From positions 291,897-355,896 of the forward strand of contig NZ_FOXH01000005.1 of the NCBI RefSeq assembly GCF_900115665.1: a DNA stretch of 64,000 nucleotides, in the 5' to 3' direction. Shown here piece after piece: positions 8,462 through 16,627 of the stretch; position 1 is the first letter of the stretch; each line of letters begins with the position of its first letter. The translations under genes and the position numbers were made by a program. Under the pieces are notes generated by a model. That model was not told the DNA's origin. It did not search any database and worked only from the letters and a program-made list of their open reading frames with translations. This DNA comes from Pseudarcicella hirudinis. Its GTDB lineage: Bacteria > Bacteroidota > Bacteroidia > Cytophagales > Spirosomataceae.

Positions 8462-8890
8462 ATGAAAAAATTACTATTTCTCGGAATCTTCCTGTTTGGT
8501 TTTCAAAGCTTTGGTCAGTTATCGAAAGATAAACAAACTATTCTTGACATTTTAGACCGACAGACCAGAGCATGGAATGAGGGAAATCTTGAAAATTTCA
8601 TGAAAGGTTATTGGGAATCTGACTCATTAATGTACATCGGAAAATCCGGCGTAAAATATGGCTATCATACAACGCTGGCAAATTATAAGAAAAATTACCC
8701 GAATCTTGCCACAATGGGTAAACTAAAATTTGATATTATTAAAGTAGATTTCCCGGCCAAAGACGTTTGTTTTCTGGTGGGTAAATGGCATTTAACCAGA
8801 CCCGAAAAAGGTGATATCGAAGGGCACTATACCCTTCTATGGAAGAAAATCAATGGAAAATGGTTTATTGTTGCTGATCATTCTTCTTAA
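8462..8890 (+). CDS. Secreted SnoaL/DUF4440-like (NTF2-fold) protein
   Basis: A signal peptide is clear (MKKLLFLGIFLFGFQSFGQ), so the 123-residue mature protein is periplasmic. The rest fits the NTF2-like/DUF4440 fold: helix ILDILDRQTRAWNEGNLENFMKGY, then strands ending in GHYTLLWKKINGKWFIVADHSS, the usual family end. Proteins of this fold bind small ligands or act as isomerase-like enzymes; no function can be assigned. It is transcribed alone, divergent from the small ORF and lipid kinase. Confidence 0.83.
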   Translation: MKKLLFLGIFLFGFQSFGQLSKDKQTILDILDRQTRAWNEGNLENFMKGYWESDSLMYIGKSGVKYGYHTTLANYKKNYPNLATMGKLKFDIIKVDFPAKDVCFLVGKWHLTRPEKGDIEGHYTLLWKKINGKWFIVADHSS

Positions 8891-8920
8891 ATAAATATCT
8901 AACAGGTTACTGATAATCTT

Positions 8921-8928
8921 TAACTTTG
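8921..8928 (+). promoter_or_regulatory. Candidate -7 box TAACTTTG of the MaoC-like gene
   Basis: TAACTTTG fits TAnnTTTG and stands about 70 bp upstream of the ATG at 9000. No clear TTG box is seen at the matching distance. Confidence 0.4.
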
Positions 8929-8999
8929 CCACAAGATCCGGCATTTCCCGACGGAAAAACGATAAATTAAATTCCTAATATTCATATTTACCCCTTACA

Positions 9000-9404
9000 A
9001 TGATAGAGTCAGGCACGGTTTACCGACATAAATTTTCATTTACTCAGGATGATGTAATCCTTTTTGCCAAAGTTTCAGGTGATAACAATCCCTTACACCT
9101 GGATGCTGAATTCGCAGCCGGAACGCCCTTTAAACGTCCGATTATTCATGGTGCTTTAGCATCAAGCGTATTTTCCAAAATAATGGGGACAGAATTTCCG
9201 GGTTTCGGAAGTGTATATTTAAAACAAACTTCAGAGTACAAAAGACCAATGTTTGTTGACAACGAGTATGAAGCAGTATTTACCGTAACTGCCATTAATG
9301 CTGACAAACATACTGCTGAAATTTCAACCGAAATTTTTGATGTGCAAACCGGGAAAAAGACAACGGAAGGTTCTGCTTTGATCATGAACAAAGATCAGTT
9401 TTAG
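9000..9404 (+). CDS. MaoC-like hydratase (hot-dog fold)
   Basis: A 134-residue single hot-dog domain with the hydratase-2 signature: FAKVSGDNNPLHLDAEFA (D and H of the catalytic D-x4-H) followed by RPIIHGALASSVFSKIMG. Members hydrate trans-2-enoyl-CoA thioesters or related acyl chains in the cytoplasm. The short form matches PhaJ/MaoC-like proteins found near lipid genes. A strong terminator follows. Confidence 0.88.
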   Translation: MIESGTVYRHKFSFTQDDVILFAKVSGDNNPLHLDAEFAAGTPFKRPIIHGALASSVFSKIMGTEFPGFGSVYLKQTSEYKRPMFVDNEYEAVFTVTAINADKHTAEISTEIFDVQTGKKTTEGSALIMNKDQF

Positions 9405-9460
9405 ACATTTTACAGATAAAATCCGCAATTTCCGATTTGCTTAAGGAACATTGTAAACAA

Positions 9461-9488
9461 AAAAGGCTTAGGATTCCCTAAGCCTTTT
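9461..9488. terminator. Bidirectional terminator between MaoC-like and histone-like genes
   Basis: AAAAGGCTTAGG and CCTAAGCCTTTT form a perfect 12-bp stem with a 4-base loop between two convergent genes. Confidence 0.88.
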
Positions 9489-9507
9489 CTATAGTTAAAC
9501 TAGAAAA

Positions 9508-9687
9508 TTAGTTTTTCTCATTTTTCAAACTTTGTACCTCACTACGAATCTCCTGTGCCAAAGTCTTCAATTGTTGCATGCCACCTCTTACGCGAGTACC
9601 AGCTGCTTGATTGCCTTTATCGTAGAATTTTTCAAAGTCACCTTCAAGTGACAGGATGAGGTCTTTTACTTCTGAAAATCTGCTCAT
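9508..9687 (-). CDS. Histone H1-like (Hc1 family) DNA-binding protein
   Basis: A 59-residue protein that starts MSRFSEVKDLILSLEGDF and continues with EKFYDKGNQAAGTRVRGGM and QQLKTLAQEIRSEVQSLKN. This is the pattern of the abundant Hc1/histone-H1-like proteins of Bacteroidota: a coiled helix pair with the highly conserved KGNQAAGTRVR core. They are taken to bind and compact DNA. The length of 58-60 residues is normal for the family. The upstream gap has a long inverted repeat (9714-9757). It faces away from the alpha-oxoamine synthase's terminus and shares a terminator with the MaoC-like gene. Confidence 0.92.
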   Translation of the reverse strand: MSRFSEVKDLILSLEGDFEKFYDKGNQAAGTRVRGGMQQLKTLAQEIRSEVQSLKNEKN

Positions 9688-9713
9688 AGTGTTTGGATTT
9701 TTAGGTTGAAATT

Positions 9714-9757
9714 AACGTTAAAATGCTTGTAGAGCGTCTAATCGCACTTTTAACGTT
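9714..9757. repeat. Inverted repeat upstream of the histone-like gene
   Basis: AACGTTAAAA (9714-9723) and TTTTAACGTT (9748-9757) are perfect 10-bp arms 24 bp apart. They lie 27-70 bp upstream of the ATG on the minus strand, a place fitting an operator or 5'-UTR hairpin. Confidence 0.55.
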
Positions 9758-9832
9758 CGAAATTTACTCAATTTCCAAAACCTCGCAAATTCTTTTTAAA
9801 AAAAAATCAAAAAAAAAACCAAATTCTTATCA

Positions 9833-11104
9833 TTATACTGCTAATTCACTCAGGAATTGCTTGGCCATCTGCTTATAAGTACCATCTCCCAGTCTTTTTT
9901 GCACGATTTCGAAGCAATCCATCGTATATTGGATGTCTTCTATCGTATGAGAAGCCGTTGGAATGATACGAAGCATGATCTGGCCTTTAGGAATTACAGG
10001 GTATACCACAATTGAACAGAAAATGCCCATATTCTCTCTCAGATCACGAATCAGAGCTGTTACATCTTCAATTTCATAGTCACCATGTAAGAATACCGGC
10101 GTAACAGGAGAAGTGGTATCACCAATGTCAAAGCCTCTTGCTTTAAATCCTTCCTGTAATGCACGAACATTCTCCCACAGTTTCTCTCTCAGCTCAGGAT
10201 GTTTCTTAATCAGTTCAAGACGTTTCATTCCACCAACTACGAAAGGCATTGGCAATGCTTTGGCGTAAGTCTGCGATCTCATGTTATATTTCAGATACAT
10301 GATAATTTCCTTTTTCGCAGCAACAAAAGCACCGATGGCAGCCATCGACTTGGCAAAAGTAGAGAAATAAAGGTCAATTCCGTCTGTACAATCCAAAGCC
10401 TCACCTACTCCACGACCATTCGCTCCCATTGTACCGAATCCGTGAGCATCATCAACCAATAAACGGAAGTCGAAGTCTTTCTTCAATTCAATGATTTTAT
10501 CAAGTGAACCCACTTTACCGGACATACCGAAAACACCTTCAGTAATTACCAGGATTCCTCCTCCTTTTTCGTTTGCCTGTTTGGTAGCACGCTCAAGGTT
10601 TTTACGAAGGCTGTCCATATCATTGTGATTGAACTTATAATACGTACCCATTTTAGCTTTATGCAAACGGATACCATCAATCAGACAAGCATGAGATTCA
10701 GCATCATATACAATAATATCTCGGTGGTCAACCATACACTCGATCACCGACATTACACCCTGATAACCATAGTTCAATAAAAAAGAATCTTCTTTACCTA
10801 CAAACTCAGCCAATTGTCTTTCAAACTCCTCATGAAGGTCAGAATTACCTGACATCATTCTCGCTCCCATCGGATAAGCTAATCCGTATTGTTCAGTAGC
10901 TTTTGTATCTGCTTCACGTACTTCAGGATGATTAGCCAGGCCTAAATAGTTGTTTAGAGACCAGTTAAGCATTTCTTTTCCCATGAAAGTCATTCTAGGA
11001 CCCAACTCTCCGGTTAATTTAGGAAAAGAAAAATAATGGTGGGAATAATGAGCATGAGCACCAATAGGGCCCATGTTATTAACTACTTTCTCGAAAATAT
11101 CCAC
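9833..11104 (-). CDS. Alpha-oxoamine synthase (serine palmitoyltransferase / cysteate acyltransferase-like)
   Basis: A 423-residue PLP-dependent acyltransferase. Family marks are NNYLGLANHP (51-60), YPMGARMMSGNSDLHEEFE (77-95), the PLP-contacting D-x-A-H in VDDAHGFG (217-224), and the Schiff-base lysine in FSTFAKSMAA (K252). The family includes serine palmitoyltransferase, KBL, AONS and the cysteate acyltransferase that makes capnine for sulfonolipids. The sequence has G-T-F-S-K-S altered to S-T-F-A-K-S. In this phylum the product is most likely a long-chain base for membrane sphingolipids or sulfonolipids; which one cannot be read from sequence alone. It has its own promoter and is monocistronic. 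Confidence 0.88.
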   Translation of the reverse strand: MDIFEKVVNNMGPIGAHAHYSHHYFSFPKLTGELGPRMTFMGKEMLNWSLNNYLGLANHPEVREADTKATEQYGLAYPMGARMMSGNSDLHEEFERQLAEFVGKEDSFLLNYGYQGVMSVIECMVDHRDIIVYDAESHACLIDGIRLHKAKMGTYYKFNHNDMDSLRKNLERATKQANEKGGGILVITEGVFGMSGKVGSLDKIIELKKDFDFRLLVDDAHGFGTMGANGRGVGEALDCTDGIDLYFSTFAKSMAAIGAFVAAKKEIIMYLKYNMRSQTYAKALPMPFVVGGMKRLELIKKHPELREKLWENVRALQEGFKARGFDIGDTTSPVTPVFLHGDYEIEDVTALIRDLRENMGIFCSIVVYPVIPKGQIMLRIIPTASHTIEDIQYTMDCFEIVQKRLGDGTYKQMAKQFLSELAV

Positions 11105-11144
11105 TTTATATCTACGTTTAAGTTTTAAAATCTTAAAATAATCA

Positions 11145-11175
11145 CAAAGTTAAATTATTATTTCCGGAAATTCAA
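11145..11175 (-). promoter_or_regulatory. Candidate promoter of the alpha-oxoamine synthase gene
   Basis: On the minus strand, TAACTTTG (11152-11145) is preceded by TTG (11175-11173) at a 20-bp distance, close to the consensus. The expected start of transcription lies about 30 bp before the ATG. Confidence 0.6.
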
Positions 11176-11444
11176 ATTTCAGTTTTGTTTGGATTAAATA
11201 AAGAACATGAATCTTTGCTCCAACTTTATTTTGTAATATTCCAAGAACTTATTAAGCTTATCTTACAATTTAATTTTAGTCCTGTAAATTGTCATGATTT
11301 ATCAATATTTTTAAATGAAGGCCTATCAAAGCATTATTGTAAATTTTCCAGAATATACAAACTTGGTAAAATGCAAATGCTTTTTTAAATAAACTTTCAT
11401 ATCAGACCGTTCAGGCATATTTTCACAAAGTTGATAATCAGGAA
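11176..11444. other. AT-rich gap without a supported gene
   Basis: A 67-codon plus-strand frame (11185-11388) without an ATG start is present but not supported. No terminator or repeat is evident. The segment probably holds the divergent promoter of the gene at 11445. Confidence 0.5.
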
Positions 11445-11828
11445 ATGCTAAATTTTTCAAAAAATATCTCTGTTATTCAGGAAGATGGAGAAATCATAGA
11501 CTGTCTGGTTGATAACCAGGCAATGCCCAAAGATTTGTCGGCTAGTCAGACAATCAGTTTTTTTGAAGATCAGAATTTTCACATTGTCCTCTTTCTGACA
11601 GAAAATGCTCATAAAAGCCTGATGATGATGGTTGTCAGGGATTTTGCTGAAAATATTGAGGATTTACTGACACTTTCTGAATATTTCCGGCTAAAAATAA
11701 ATGAAGGAAAATTTATCAATCCGATGAAAAGTGCGAAAGATAAAGTGGATAATATTATTTACATGACTGACACATTCAGAGCACTTTTCGGGAAAAAAGA
11801 CCCTGAAAACGATCCTGATTTTTTTTAA
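11445..11828 (+). CDS. Hypothetical protein upstream of biotin carboxylase
   Basis: A 127-residue soluble protein of mixed alpha/beta character with no recognised domain. It has no signal peptide or membrane helix. It ends 12 bp before accC-like 11841 on the same strand, so both are likely in one transcript; a link to the carboxylase is only an inference from position. The C-terminal end is acidic (KKDPENDPDFF). Confidence 0.7.
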   Translation: MLNFSKNISVIQEDGEIIDCLVDNQAMPKDLSASQTISFFEDQNFHIVLFLTENAHKSLMMMVVRDFAENIEDLLTLSEYFRLKINEGKFINPMKSAKDKVDNIIYMTDTFRALFGKKDPENDPDFF

Positions 11829-11840
11829 ATTACAATAGTT

Positions 11841-13343
11841 ATGAAGACAATCAAAAAGGTTCTGATTGCAAACCGTGGAGAAATTGCCTTAAGAATTATG
11901 AGAACGGCCAAAGAAATGGGGATCAAAACCGTTGCCATTTATTCAGAAGCCGACCGGAATGCCTTGCATGTCAGATACGCCGATGAAGCTGTGTGCGTCG
12001 GTCCGCCGCCTTCCGGTCAGTCTTATCTTTTAGGAAATAAGATTATTGACATTTGTAAAAGGCTTAATGTTGATGCCATTCATCCCGGATATGGTTTTCT
12101 CTCCGAAAATGCGGATTTCTGCAGAAATGTAAGAGAGGCCGGAATTATTTTCATCGGGCCTTCTCCGGAAAGCATTGAGCTGATGGGAGATAAATTATCT
12201 TCCAAACATACTGTTGCCAGATACAATATTCCAATGGTTCCGGGTACATCTGATGCTGTAACAGATCGGAAAGATGCTAAAATAAAATCCAGAGAAATCG
12301 GATATCCGGTTCTGATCAAAGCTTCGGCAGGCGGCGGCGGCAAAGGCATGCGGGTTGTGGAGAATGAGGAAGAATTTGACGAACAAATGGACAGAGCTGT
12401 TTCTGAGGCGATTGCTTCTTTTGGAAATGGTTCGGTTTTTATTGAAAAATATATTACTTCTCCCAAACATATCGAAATCCAGGTTCTGGGAGATCAGCAT
12501 GGCAATATTGTACATCTGTTTGAAAGAGAATGTTCTGTCCAAAGAAGACATCAGAAAGTAGTTGAAGAAGCTCCTTCTGCTGTTTTAACCCCGGAAATCA
12601 GGGAGGCGATGGGAAAATGTGCCGTAGAGGTAGCCAAAGCCTGTAATTATTACGGTGCAGGAACAGTAGAATTTATCGTAGATGAAGATCTTAAATTTTA
12701 CTTTCTGGAAATGAATACCCGACTGCAGGTAGAGCATCCGGTTACGGAACAAATCACAGGGATTGATTTAGTGAAAGAAATGATCCGGATTGCTGAAGGC
12801 CAGGTATTGTCATTCAGTCAATCGGATTTACAGATTCAGGGACATTCCATTGAGATAAGAGTTTGTGCGGAAGATCCTGAAAATAATTTCCTGCCAGATG
12901 TAGGTACCCTTCAAACCTATATCAGACCACAGGGAAACGGGGTAAGGGTAGACGATTGCATGGAACCGGGCATGACGATGCCTATTTATTATGATCCAAT
13001 GATTGCCAAGCTGATTACTTACGGAAAAACCCGGGAAGAAGCTATCGCCAAAATGATCAGAGCAATTGACGAATATCAGATTACCGGAATTCAGACAACT
13101 TTGCAATTCTGCAAATTCGTTATGCAGCATGAAGCCTTTATTTCCGGGAAATTTGATACCCGTTTTATTAGTCTCTATTTCAGTCCGGAAGTGTTAAGCC
13201 CTCAGCCAAACGACCAGGAAGAATTACTGGCAGCAGCTTTGGCAGGCATGCTCATCAAAGACAAAAAACCTGTTGTACATTCAGATACCAGTCTTTCTTC
13301 CAATGGAGGTAAGAGCAAATGGAGAAACAGAATTGAGCGGTAG
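11841..13343 (+). CDS. accC: Biotin carboxylase subunit (acetyl-/propionyl-CoA carboxylase)
   Basis: The 500-residue protein begins IKKVLIANRGEIALRIMRT, the standard N-terminus, has the ATP-grasp glycine-rich loop IKASAGGGGKGMRVV (about 154-168), the signature FLEMNTRLQVEHPVTE (about 292-307), and the C-terminal biotin carboxylase domain with HSIEIRVCAEDP. It carboxylates biotin with bicarbonate and ATP. Fatty-acid AccC usually ends near 447 residues; this one has about 50 more, ending KWRNRIER, as in subunits of acyl-CoA carboxylases in this phylum. No biotin carrier or carboxyltransferase gene is adjacent, so the exact complex is undetermined. Confidence 0.93.
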   Translation: MKTIKKVLIANRGEIALRIMRTAKEMGIKTVAIYSEADRNALHVRYADEAVCVGPPPSGQSYLLGNKIIDICKRLNVDAIHPGYGFLSENADFCRNVREAGIIFIGPSPESIELMGDKLSSKHTVARYNIPMVPGTSDAVTDRKDAKIKSREIGYPVLIKASAGGGGKGMRVVENEEEFDEQMDRAVSEAIASFGNGSVFIEKYITSPKHIEIQVLGDQHGNIVHLFERECSVQRRHQKVVEEAPSAVLTPEIREAMGKCAVEVAKACNYYGAGTVEFIVDEDLKFYFLEMNTRLQVEHPVTEQITGIDLVKEMIRIAEGQVLSFSQSDLQIQGHSIEIRVCAEDPENNFLPDVGTLQTYIRPQGNGVRVDDCMEPGMTMPIYYDPMIAKLITYGKTREEAIAKMIRAIDEYQITGIQTTLQFCKFVMQHEAFISGKFDTRFISLYFSPEVLSPQPNDQEELLAAALAGMLIKDKKPVVHSDTSLSSNGGKSKWRNRIER

Positions 13344-13366
13344 TAAAGAAAGTATCAGATAAAATT

Positions 13367-13729
13367 ATGAAAATAGAATTAGCAGAAATTAACAATACAG
13401 GTATTGCAGAAATCATCTCAGACAATATTGAAATCAACAATACGCAGGAAGCCTTAGACATAATGGCGAATTGCAGTTATCAGGGAGCGGATGGAATAAT
13501 CCTTCATGAGAAAAATCTCATTCCCGATTTTTTTGATTTAAAAACAGGACTTGCAGGAGAAATTCTTCAGAAATTTTCGAACTATCGGGTCAAACTTGCC
13601 ATTGTGGGTGAGTTTTCAAAGTATCAGAGTAAAAGTTTGAAGGACTTCATCTATGAGAGTAATAAATCAGGTCGGGTATATTTTGTAAATTCTGTCACAG
13701 AGGCAAAACAAAATTTGTCAAAAATCTAA
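13367..13729 (+). CDS. DUF4180 domain protein
   Basis: A 120-residue protein of DUF4180 type: the middle segment ADGIILHEKNLIPDFFDLK, the following GLAGEILQKFSNYRVKLAIVG and the C-terminal FVNSVTEAKQNL fit this family, which has a STAS-like alternation of strands and helices. Function is unknown; some members lie next to small regulators. It follows the biotin carboxylase by 23 bp on the same strand and probably shares its transcript. Confidence 0.8.
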   Translation: MKIELAEINNTGIAEIISDNIEINNTQEALDIMANCSYQGADGIILHEKNLIPDFFDLKTGLAGEILQKFSNYRVKLAIVGEFSKYQSKSLKDFIYESNKSGRVYFVNSVTEAKQNLSKI

Positions 13730-14007
13730 GCAGTTGAAGGAAAAAGGCTTCGACATTGCCTGTAATTCTCCGAAAAAAAGACAAACAATTTCCTGATGCT
13801 CAGGGAGATATTCTTGTACAGCAATACGTTCCGGGAGTCTTCCTCCGGGAGCTTTTTCATAGTTTCAAAATCAGAGAATCCGGAAAAATCTAACGGTATT
13901 GAATATAGGTTATTTAAGGAAGAATTTATCTGAGCAGCAAGGTTTTTCAGGTTATTCTGAAAAGGAAAATCCCGGAAATTATTCAATCCTGAGTGTACCC
14001 GATTCAA
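13726..14007 (-). CDS. Uncertain 93-aa ORF
   Basis: The frame overlaps the end of the DUF4180 gene by 4 bp tail to tail. Its middle (SDFETMKKLPEEDSRNVLLYKNISLSIRKLF is the general region) reads more like protein than the opposite strand, which has several stops. No domain, signal peptide or clear promoter was found. It may be a real orphan gene or chance. Confidence 0.3.
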   Translation of the reverse strand: MNRVHSGLNNFRDFPFQNNLKNLAAQINSSLNNLYSIPLDFSGFSDFETMKKLPEEDSRNVLLYKNISLSIRKLFVFFSENYRQCRSLFPSTA

Positions 14008-14024
14008 TAATTCCGCCTATCTCC

Positions 14025-14032
14025 TATCTTTG
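14025..14032 (+). promoter_or_regulatory. Candidate -7 box TATCTTTG of the HipA-like gene
   Basis: TATCTTTG followed by CAACATT fits the phylum's -7 element, 70 bp upstream of the ATG at 14102. A matching TTG box is not clear. Confidence 0.45.
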
Positions 14033-14101
14033 CAACATTAAACCTTAAATGCTCATCAACCAGAGAATAATTGTTCCGAATTATTCCAACAGGATAAACC
14101 T

Positions 14102-14899
14102 ATGAATAACATCCCTGCCCAGATCCGTACGGTTAAAGTTACCCGTTATGTAACACCTCTGCGTGAAGGAGGTTCACTTCCGGCCATTGTTGAAGCTGAT
14201 GACGGATTTTTGTATGTACTCAAATTCCGTGGTGCAGGTCAAGGTCTAAAAGCATTGATTGCCGAGCTTATCGGGGGAGAAATTGCCCGTTTGCTTGGTT
14301 TGCAGATGCCGGAAATTGTTTTTGCCGAACTGGACGAAGCTTTTGGCAGAACAGAACCGGATGAGGAAATCCAGGATTTACTTCAGGCAAGCACAGGCAT
14401 AAACTTAGGGGTTCATTACCTTTCAGGAGCCATTACTTTTGATCCCGTGGTTACACAGATAGAACCCGGACTGGCCTCACAGATTGTCTGGATGGACTGC
14501 CTTCTGACAAATGTTGACCGCACTGCCCGCAATACCAATATGTTAATCTGGCATAAAGAATTATGGCTGATAGATCATGGTGCCTCTTTATATTTTCATC
14601 ATTCCTGGGAAAATTGGGAAGAACAGGCTAAACGGCCTTTCGTAAAAATCAAAGATCATGTATTACTGCCTCAGGCTTCTCAATTGGAGCAGACAGATGC
14701 TGAATTCAGGGCTATTCTTACCAGAGAAAAGATCAATGAGGTTGTTTCCCTGATTCCGGATGAATGGCTGAAAAACGAAGGCTCAGATGAATCAGCTGAT
14801 GAACTCAGACAAGTTTATGCGCAATTTTTAGAGACACGGATCTCTATGTCAGAAATTTTTGTAACAGAAGCACAACATGCAAGAAAATCACTTATATGA
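14102..14899 (+). CDS. HipA-family kinase (DUF3037-associated type)
   Basis: A 265-residue stand-alone HipA-like kinase domain. The segment DGFLYVLKFRGAGQGLKALIAELIGGE resembles the ATP-binding start, and the catalytic region reads WMDCLLTNVDRTARNTNML, then LWLIDHGASLYF, the equivalents of the H/N-x-D-R-x-x-x-N loop and D-x-G. Canonical HipA phosphorylates glutamyl-tRNA synthetase and is paired with the HTH protein HipB; this shorter class lacks a HipB and is paired instead with a DUF3037 gene. The downstream gene overlaps by 23 bp, which indicates translational coupling. Confidence 0.83.
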   Translation: MNNIPAQIRTVKVTRYVTPLREGGSLPAIVEADDGFLYVLKFRGAGQGLKALIAELIGGEIARLLGLQMPEIVFAELDEAFGRTEPDEEIQDLLQASTGINLGVHYLSGAITFDPVVTQIEPGLASQIVWMDCLLTNVDRTARNTNMLIWHKELWLIDHGASLYFHHSWENWEEQAKRPFVKIKDHVLLPQASQLEQTDAEFRAILTREKINEVVSLIPDEWLKNEGSDESADELRQVYAQFLETRISMSEIFVTEAQHARKSLI

Positions 14900-15260
14900 G
14901 TACGCCGTTATCCGTGTCGTACCAAGGGTAGAGCGGGAAGAATTTCTGAATGTTGGCGTCATTCTTTATTGTCCGGGACAACGTTTTTTACAGGCAATCT
15001 GCACATTAGATAAAGAAAGAATTAAAGCCTTCTCTGCTTCCTTAAATATTCAGGAACTGGAAGATTATATCCTGGCTCTGGTCAAAATCTGTAACGGAGG
15101 AAAACAAGGCGGACCAATCGGTGAACTTCCGATTGCTTCAAGATTCCGCTGGCTTACCGCTACCCGAAGTACTGTCGTTCAGGCATCAAAAGTACATTCC
15201 GGCTTATGCGGGAATGCGCAGGAAACACTCCTTCGTTTACATGGGGAACTGGTACTTTAG
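14877..15260 (+). CDS. DUF3037 protein, partner of HipA-like kinase
   Basis: A 127-residue protein starting with LYEYAVIRVVPRVEREEFLN, then VGVILYCPGQRFLQA, the signature of DUF3037. It overlaps the end of the kinase gene by 23 bp in another frame, so the two are co-translated. DUF3037 genes are regularly found beside HipA-like kinases in several phyla, yet the role is not known; it could be the antidote, a substrate or a co-factor. Confidence 0.85.
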   Translation: MQENHLYEYAVIRVVPRVEREEFLNVGVILYCPGQRFLQAICTLDKERIKAFSASLNIQELEDYILALVKICNGGKQGGPIGELPIASRFRWLTATRSTVVQASKVHSGLCGNAQETLLRLHGELVL

Positions 15261-15473
15261 GAGTTCAGAAAAACATCTTTTTCGCCTTTTTGGTGAAAAC
15301 ATAAATTGATTTAGTCGACTAATATATCCTTTGCATCGGTTTAGTTTGGGAGAGAAAAATATAAATAATACATTTATAAAAATTACTAATCCAAGAAATC
15401 AAAGGCTGTCTTGTTACAAAATTTGTTTTTCTTACTTAGCTGGTCCCAAATTCAAAATTCTGGATTCTAAAAA

Positions 15474-16484
15474 ATGAACAAGTCGAAAGATTTACTGAAA
15501 CCTTCCCGTCGCCGGTTTATTGCCAGTACGGTATTGGCCCTGACAGGCATGACGACCCTCAGTCGAAGCTCATTTGCTTCTTCTTTTTTCAAACCTGATA
15601 GTGCTCCGAATTCAAAGTTTAACGGTGTACAAATCGGTGTGATTGTTCCGTATTCTTTCCGAAGCATGCCGGGTACTGCCCAGGATTTACTAAAGTATTG
15701 TGTCTCAATCGGAATCAATGCAGTAGAGATGCAGAATACCCCGATCGAATCATTTGCCGGAGCCCCGACGGCTCCCGCGGGTCTGTTCGGTCCCCCTCCT
15801 CCGGGTGGTGGTAAAAGACAGCTGACTCCTGAGCAGCAAACTGCGCTGGATAATTATACCAAAGCATTAAAAGAATGGCGTCTTTCGGTTTCAATGGATA
15901 AATTCAAAGCTTTACGCAAATTGTATCAGGAAGCCGGTGTAACAATGTATGGTTTTAAATTACCACTTACCCAGGCAATGTCTGATGCTGAATATGATTA
16001 CGCTTTCAATGCAGCAAAAGCAGTTGGTGCCAATCAGCTTACAATGGAACTCCCGACAGAAGCAGAACTGACAAAAAGAATCGGTGAATTTGCGACAAAA
16101 CATAAATTAATGGTTGGTTACCATGCCCATACACAGGCAACCCCTGAGCTTTGGGATGTGGCGATGAGTCAATCCAAATACAACGGGATTAACCTGGACA
16201 TAGGACATTATGTGGCAGGAACGAGTCAGAGTCCTATTCCTCTGATTAAGAAATACCATGATAAAATTACCAGCATGCACCTGAAAGACCGGAAGTTCAA
16301 TAATGGTCCGAATATGCCCTGGGGACAAGGTGACACACCGATTAAGGAAGTCCTGCAACTTATGAAAAAAGAGAAGTATTCATTTCCTGCTACGATAGAG
16401 CTGGAATACACCATTCCTCAGGATTCTGATGCAGAAAAAGAAGTGGCTAAATGTCTTGCTTACGCAAAAGAGGCCTTATCATAA
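15474..16484 (+). CDS. Exported sugar phosphate isomerase/epimerase-like TIM-barrel protein
   Basis: The N-terminus carries a Tat-type signal (PSRRRFIASTVLALTGMTTL), so a folded protein is exported, most likely with a bound metal. The mature part fits the AP-endonuclease-2/xylose-isomerase-like TIM barrel: VGYHAHTQATPELWD, GINLDIGHYVAG and SMHLKDRK contain the conserved His and Asp metal-site residues, and ATIELEY comes near the end. A Pro/Gly-rich insert (LFGPPPPGGGKRQ) lies near residue 105. Such proteins are common in Cytophagales and act on sugars of unknown identity. Confidence 0.88.
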   Translation: MNKSKDLLKPSRRRFIASTVLALTGMTTLSRSSFASSFFKPDSAPNSKFNGVQIGVIVPYSFRSMPGTAQDLLKYCVSIGINAVEMQNTPIESFAGAPTAPAGLFGPPPPGGGKRQLTPEQQTALDNYTKALKEWRLSVSMDKFKALRKLYQEAGVTMYGFKLPLTQAMSDAEYDYAFNAAKAVGANQLTMELPTEAELTKRIGEFATKHKLMVGYHAHTQATPELWDVAMSQSKYNGINLDIGHYVAGTSQSPIPLIKKYHDKITSMHLKDRKFNNGPNMPWGQGDTPIKEVLQLMKKEKYSFPATIELEYTIPQDSDAEKEVAKCLAYAKEALS

Positions 16485-16504
16485 GATTTGATATGTTTAT
16501 ATTT

Positions 16505-16542
16505 CAGAAGGCGTAGTCTGTGACTGCGCCTTCTGAGTTTTA
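16505..16542 (+). terminator. Rho-independent terminator after TIM-barrel gene
   Basis: CAGAAGGCG and CGCCTTCTG form the stem, followed by AGTTTT. Confidence 0.78.
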
Positions 16543-16627
16543 CCTATTATTAAAAACTGTGGAAATCGACTCATTTTCTCTTAGAGAAATGATTATCAGC
16601 ATCTTAACTCAAGTTTTCCCATCATTT

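Noticed and set aside
11185-11388. 67-aa plus-strand ORF before the biotin carboxylase operon
   Set aside because: It has no ATG, no ribosome-binding site, and an AT-driven residue pattern. The text is not clearly protein-like.
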